Shown here in pieces: positions 31,324 through 34,011 of a stretch of 34,011 nt of DNA. The DNA lies in assembly GCA_913054495.1 (NCBI GenBank), contig CAJXIY010000027.1, positions 1 through 34,011 on the forward strand, written 5' to 3'. The position numbers and the translations under genes are program-made. How positions within the stretch are numbered: position 1 is the stretch's first letter; every line of letters begins with the position of its first letter. This DNA comes from an uncultured Gammaproteobacteria bacterium. GTDB lineage: Bacteria > Pseudomonadota > Gammaproteobacteria > Pseudomonadales > Pseudohongiellaceae. The notes beneath the pieces were generated by a model. The model saw nothing but the letters and a program-made list of their open reading frames with translations. It had not been told where the DNA came from and did not search any database.

Positions 31324-32340
31324 TTAGGGCCTGTTACCCAGGGCACGGCGCATGACCTCGTGCTGGATGGTCATCATGTGGCCAATAGATCGACGCCAAT
31401 ATTCAGAGTTATGACCCCCGCGAGTCTGCATATAGTCGAACGGCACATCATTCGTCATCAGAATCTGTGCCAGTTCTCTGGCCAGGCTAATCAAGCCGTC
31501 TTCAGTACCGGAATCCATGTATATGTGTGGCATCTGGCTCCTGGGCACATCGTAGATGATGGTGAATGGATCGTAGGCTTCCGCTTGTTCCGGCGTCTCG
31601 AATACATCGCCCTTCGGGGTGCGCTCATCCTGCCTGCTAAAACCCGGAATGTCGATGATCGCGGAGATCAAGTCATCGGCGGCATCGATGCGCGCCTGTC
31701 GCTGCGGATCCCGTGGTGCGGGTTTCCTGTCGATGCCGGCCCTGATCGCAGTCGCCGAAGTACGAGCATAAGCCAGGGCTCCACTGGTGCTACCGATGGA
31801 GATAAACATCTCGGGGTGACGCAAGCCAAGCGAGAAGGCGGCGAATCCACCCATGGACAGGCCAGAGATGGCCCGGCCTTCGCGCCTGGCCAGGGTGCGA
31901 AAATTGGCATCGACGTAGGCAATCACATCCTCGATGATGTGATCTTCCCAATTGTTAGTCTGACCCTCGGCGCTGGAGGCATAATTGATAAACCAGCTAT
32001 TACCGCCGTCGGGTAGCACCAGGATCATGTCGTTCAGATTACGGGCATAAAATGCGGCGCCAAGATTGCGTCCCCAGATCGTGTAGTTCTGCATGACCCC
32101 ATGCAGGAGATAGAGCACGGGATAACGCTCATCGCTATGGTAGTAAGCTTCGGGCAGGACAATATCGAACTTCATGCGACGATCGACTGCGGGACTGTGA
32201 AATTCCACAGTCTCCAGACCGGGAGGGATCGGGGCCGCCTCCAGCACTGGCCCGGCAGCGATCTGGGCAAGGCCGGTGCCGCTGAGCAGCAACAGCAGCA
32301 CGGTGAAGGCTGGTTTTGAGGCGAATTTTAGATATACCAC
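31324..32340 (-). CDS. Secreted alpha/beta-hydrolase esterase (esterase D/Fes family, PF00756)
   Basis: A 338-residue protein. I place the start at GTG 32340: GGAG lies five bases upstream and the protein then begins with a signal peptide (K-F-A-S-K-P-A-F-T-V-L-L-L-L-L-S-G-T-G-L-A-Q). The open frame runs 44 codons further back through repeat DNA and is not believed. Catalytic residues: Ser in G-L-S-M-G-G, Asp in M-D-S-G-T-E-D-G-L (either of the two acids), and His in R-G-G-H-N-S-E-Y-W. Other family strings are Y-P-V-L-Y-L-L-H-G and I-L-V-L-P-D-G-G-N-S-W-F. Such enzymes hydrolyse feruloyl, acyl or siderophore esters, or transfer acyl groups. Likely cotranscribed with the dioxygenase-like gene. 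Confidence 0.88.
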   Translation of the reverse strand: MVYLKFASKPAFTVLLLLLSGTGLAQIAAGPVLEAAPIPPGLETVEFHSPAVDRRMKFDIVLPEAYYHSDERYPVLYLLHGVMQNYTIWGRNLGAAFYARNLNDMILVLPDGGNSWFINYASSAEGQTNNWEDHIIEDVIAYVDANFRTLARREGRAISGLSMGGFAAFSLGLRHPEMFISIGSTSGALAYARTSATAIRAGIDRKPAPRDPQRQARIDAADDLISAIIDIPGFSRQDERTPKGDVFETPEQAEAYDPFTIIYDVPRSQMPHIYMDSGTEDGLISLARELAQILMTNDVPFDYMQTRGGHNSEYWRRSIGHMMTIQHEVMRRALGNRP

Positions 32341-32687
32341 TTGCGCTCCATTAAGGAACCTTTGATCAATATTTGGCTTTTGTTGTAAGTAATTAATACA
32401 TGTAACGGGGCTAGGCAAGGGGCATTGTTTTTCCGTTCCATTGGGCCATCCCTGGCCCGTCCCGCGCTCCATCCCTTGGCGCTAGTCACTACAAAACAAC
32501 ACCCCTTGCCAATCCCCTGTCAAATTCAGTGTTAATTTCAGCAACTAGTCTTGCTATTTCTGCAATTTAATCAATGAAATCAGAGAATGTTTTGTTAACC
32601 CGTTGAATTTTAATAATATTTTGTGGAGATATCTCAGACTCCGACCTCGAAAGACAAGTCGAAATACCTGGCACCTGTTGTATCTAT
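32341..32687. other. Intergenic region with an AT-rich segment and a structured repeat
   Basis: 347 bases between the esterase start and the end of the phosphodiesterase-like gene, both on the minus strand. Bases 32560-32625 are AT-rich with several TAATAAT-like stretches and could hold a promoter. Bases 32414-32510 form an inverted repeat annotated separately. No small gene was recognised. Confidence 0.5.
32414..32510. repeat. 97-base inverted-repeat element with nested hairpin
   Basis: The outer arms 32414-32431 (GGCAAGGGGCATTGTTTT) and 32493-32510 pair in 16 of 18 positions: nine GC-rich pairs, a two-base mismatch, then seven pairs. The 61-base interior carries a perfect hairpin, GGGCCA-TCCC-TGGCCC at 32443-32458. 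On the minus strand the interior reads AAGGGATGG and later CAGGGATGG, a near-direct repeat. It resembles a mobile palindromic repeat or a small non-autonomous element, or a structured leader for the esterase gene. Confidence 0.75.
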
Positions 32688-33992
32688 TCAGTTCGATCTG
32701 ATTTCCAGTCTTTCGATGCGATAGCGACCCGGCACAGCCCCCGGATCCAGCCTGATCCGGGTGATGGGACTGGCACTACTGATGCGAATTACAAATTCAT
32801 TACTGCCCCGCAAGCCATTCTCGGCTGCCTTCATGGACTGACTATAATCGGGTTGAGCCCGGGTTGCATAGAACACCTCTAATCGGGAAGCTTCCGGGAG
32901 ATTTATATGCAGGTAAATTTCGATTTCAGCCGCCGGCTCTGAAAACGCTGGAAAATTAAGGAAGGGGTCACTCCCGGTCGCAGCAAACTCTACCGCCCCG
33001 GATGAAAAATTCAACTTATCGATCTGATTGACGCTTACGCTCGAGGAGGAGAAATCATCTTCAAGTGAATACAGCAAGTTCGATTTATCGAAGAACTGGA
33101 CTTTCTTTCTGGCCAGTTCACGGGATCTGTTCTGTCTAGCCTTATAATAGCCACTATCTGATACTTTGATCACGGCCTGGTTTTGTAATGTTCGTTCACG
33201 CAACAGAGAAAGGCTATCGGTGTAGATCTCATCTATGCCGACGGATTTAAAATAAAGATAGTCGGCATAGTCATTGATCGTATGCACATAGCTCGCCATG
33301 GCGATTGCATCGAGATCGAGTCCCAGCCCCTGATCGGCGCGATTGGTATCCATGGTTATGGCCCAGAGGTCCATGGCTTGTACATTGCTCAGTACAGATG
33401 AAGCGCTGCCGGGATAGAGATAGAGCGTCCAGATAATGCGCTTATAACCCAGATCCCTGGTCGGGGAATATTCATCGGGTTGATAAATCTGGGGAATCAC
33501 CCTGTCAATAAACTGCGGATAGTTCGAGCTGATCACCGCGAGTGCATCGAGGTTGCTCTCCTTAACATCCGTGACCAGGATGGCCTGTGGATGAGTCGAG
33601 AACCATTGCATCAGTGAAGCCAGGGTACATTTGTTGAATTCGGATCGTTCTCGTACCAGCTGTTCGAATTCCAGCAGTGAAATCAGCGCCTGGCGTCGCC
33701 TGCCGAAACTTCTTTCAAAACTTTCTTCCCAGTCATGCAGGCATACCAGCTGCCGGTCTGAGGTGAAGCTGAAATCCATTTCGAAAACGCGAAAACCTGC
33801 GTCGTAATTTACATTCAGTGCCTCGATCGAGTTGGTGTAGGTTGCGTTACCTATCTGTCCACCTGCGTGGGCAATTCTAGGAAGCTCGGAAACGGACTGG
33901 GCATACAGATGGGCGCTGCCGAACGCCGCAGCGAACAGCGCTAAGGCATTGAATAATGCCGCTGCATTCATTTGCTTCTCGCTGCTCGACAT
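32688..33992 (-). CDS. Exported glycerophosphodiester phosphodiesterase-like protein
   Basis: A 434-residue protein from ATG 33992; GTG 34004 and ATG 33971 are alternatives. A signal peptide ends near S-A-H-L-Y-A-Q-S. The GDPD/PI-PLC-like barrel starts R-I-A-H-A-G-G and includes Y-T-N-S-I-E-A-L, F-R-V-F-E-M-D-F and Q-L-V-C-L-H-D-W, so the two histidines and the Glu/Asp metal ligands are present. The usual HRG is HAG and the E-N of classic enzymes is T-N, a pattern seen in a divergent GDPD branch. About 130 C-terminal residues form a separate predicted beta-rich domain rich in hydrophobic-polar alternation (A-E-I-E-I-Y-L-H-I, I-T-R-I-R-L-D-P). Substrate, whether lipid headgroup or glycan phosphodiester, is unknown. 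The promoter end is cut off by the window edge. Confidence 0.85.
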   Translation of the reverse strand: MSSSEKQMNAAALFNALALFAAAFGSAHLYAQSVSELPRIAHAGGQIGNATYTNSIEALNVNYDAGFRVFEMDFSFTSDRQLVCLHDWEESFERSFGRRRQALISLLEFEQLVRERSEFNKCTLASLMQWFSTHPQAILVTDVKESNLDALAVISSNYPQFIDRVIPQIYQPDEYSPTRDLGYKRIIWTLYLYPGSASSVLSNVQAMDLWAITMDTNRADQGLGLDLDAIAMASYVHTINDYADYLYFKSVGIDEIYTDSLSLLRERTLQNQAVIKVSDSGYYKARQNRSRELARKKVQFFDKSNLLYSLEDDFSSSSVSVNQIDKLNFSSGAVEFAATGSDPFLNFPAFSEPAAEIEIYLHINLPEASRLEVFYATRAQPDYSQSMKAAENGLRGSNEFVIRISSASPITRIRLDPGAVPGRYRIERLEIRSN

Positions 33993-34011
33993 GGGTGTTC
34001 CCACCTCACTG

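Noticed and set aside
32341-32472. N-terminal 44-codon extension of the esterase
   Set aside because: It passes through the inverted-repeat element, whereas GTG 32340 has a ribosome site and a signal peptide right after it.

Overview
The window is gene-dense chromosomal DNA from a Gram-negative bacterium, most likely a free-living (probably marine) gammaproteobacterium. This rests on a ModF-like tandem ABC ATPase, an AlkZ/YcaQ-type glycosylase, many Sec- and Tat-exported enzymes, Shine-Dalgarno-led genes in short operons, and REP-like palindromes of the type that goes with REP-associated transposases. Genus cannot be told from the sequence. No rRNA, tRNA, CRISPR array, prophage or intact insertion sequence was seen.

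Layout. 1-1677: a CTGATGG heptamer tandem repeat at the edge, then a DUF6249-like membrane protein, an ECF sigma factor and a small membrane protein that overlaps the sigma gene's stop (possible anti-sigma factor). 1742-8758 (minus): a run of exported proteins, namely a blue-copper-domain protein, a PF04199 cyclase, an ACT-domain protein, a penicillin-acylase-family Ntn hydrolase and a Tat-dependent amidohydrolase; the last four look like one transcription unit. 9015-11517 (plus): a zinc-ribbon protein, a secreted amidohydrolase and an F420H2:NADP oxidoreductase-like protein that carries a Tat signal. 11609-16568 (minus): small enzymes (GFA, MmcQ/YjbR, a secreted protein of unknown role, DUF3291, a GST with a frameshift near its start, a Tat-dependent PhoD-like phosphatase).

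16760-19850: a TauE/SafE anion exporter followed 16 bases later by a PLP D-cysteine desulfhydrase/L-cysteate sulfo-lyase family enzyme, with a convergent APC amino-acid permease. This is a plausible module for taking up a sulfur amino acid, cleaving it and exporting sulfite. 19933-19990 is a perfect 28-bp inverted repeat. 20073-25783 holds a Tat-signal FAD oxidoreductase, a divergent MBL-fold/TetR pair, a CsaA-formyltransferase pair whose last codons lie in a second palindrome, and a PQQ sugar dehydrogenase. 25927-30447 holds an AlkZ-like glycosylase, a decayed lectin-like gene end, a CBS-domain protein, the ModF-like ATPase and a DUF599 membrane protein. 30471-33992 (minus) holds a phytanoyl-CoA dioxygenase family protein, a secreted esterase, a large structured repeat and a glycerophosphodiester phosphodiesterase-like exported protein.

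Overall the region reads as accessory metabolism: about a dozen exported hydrolases or oxidoreductases acting on amides, esters, phosphoesters and sugars, with repeats between and into genes. Functions come from recognising family motifs by eye; no database search was run.
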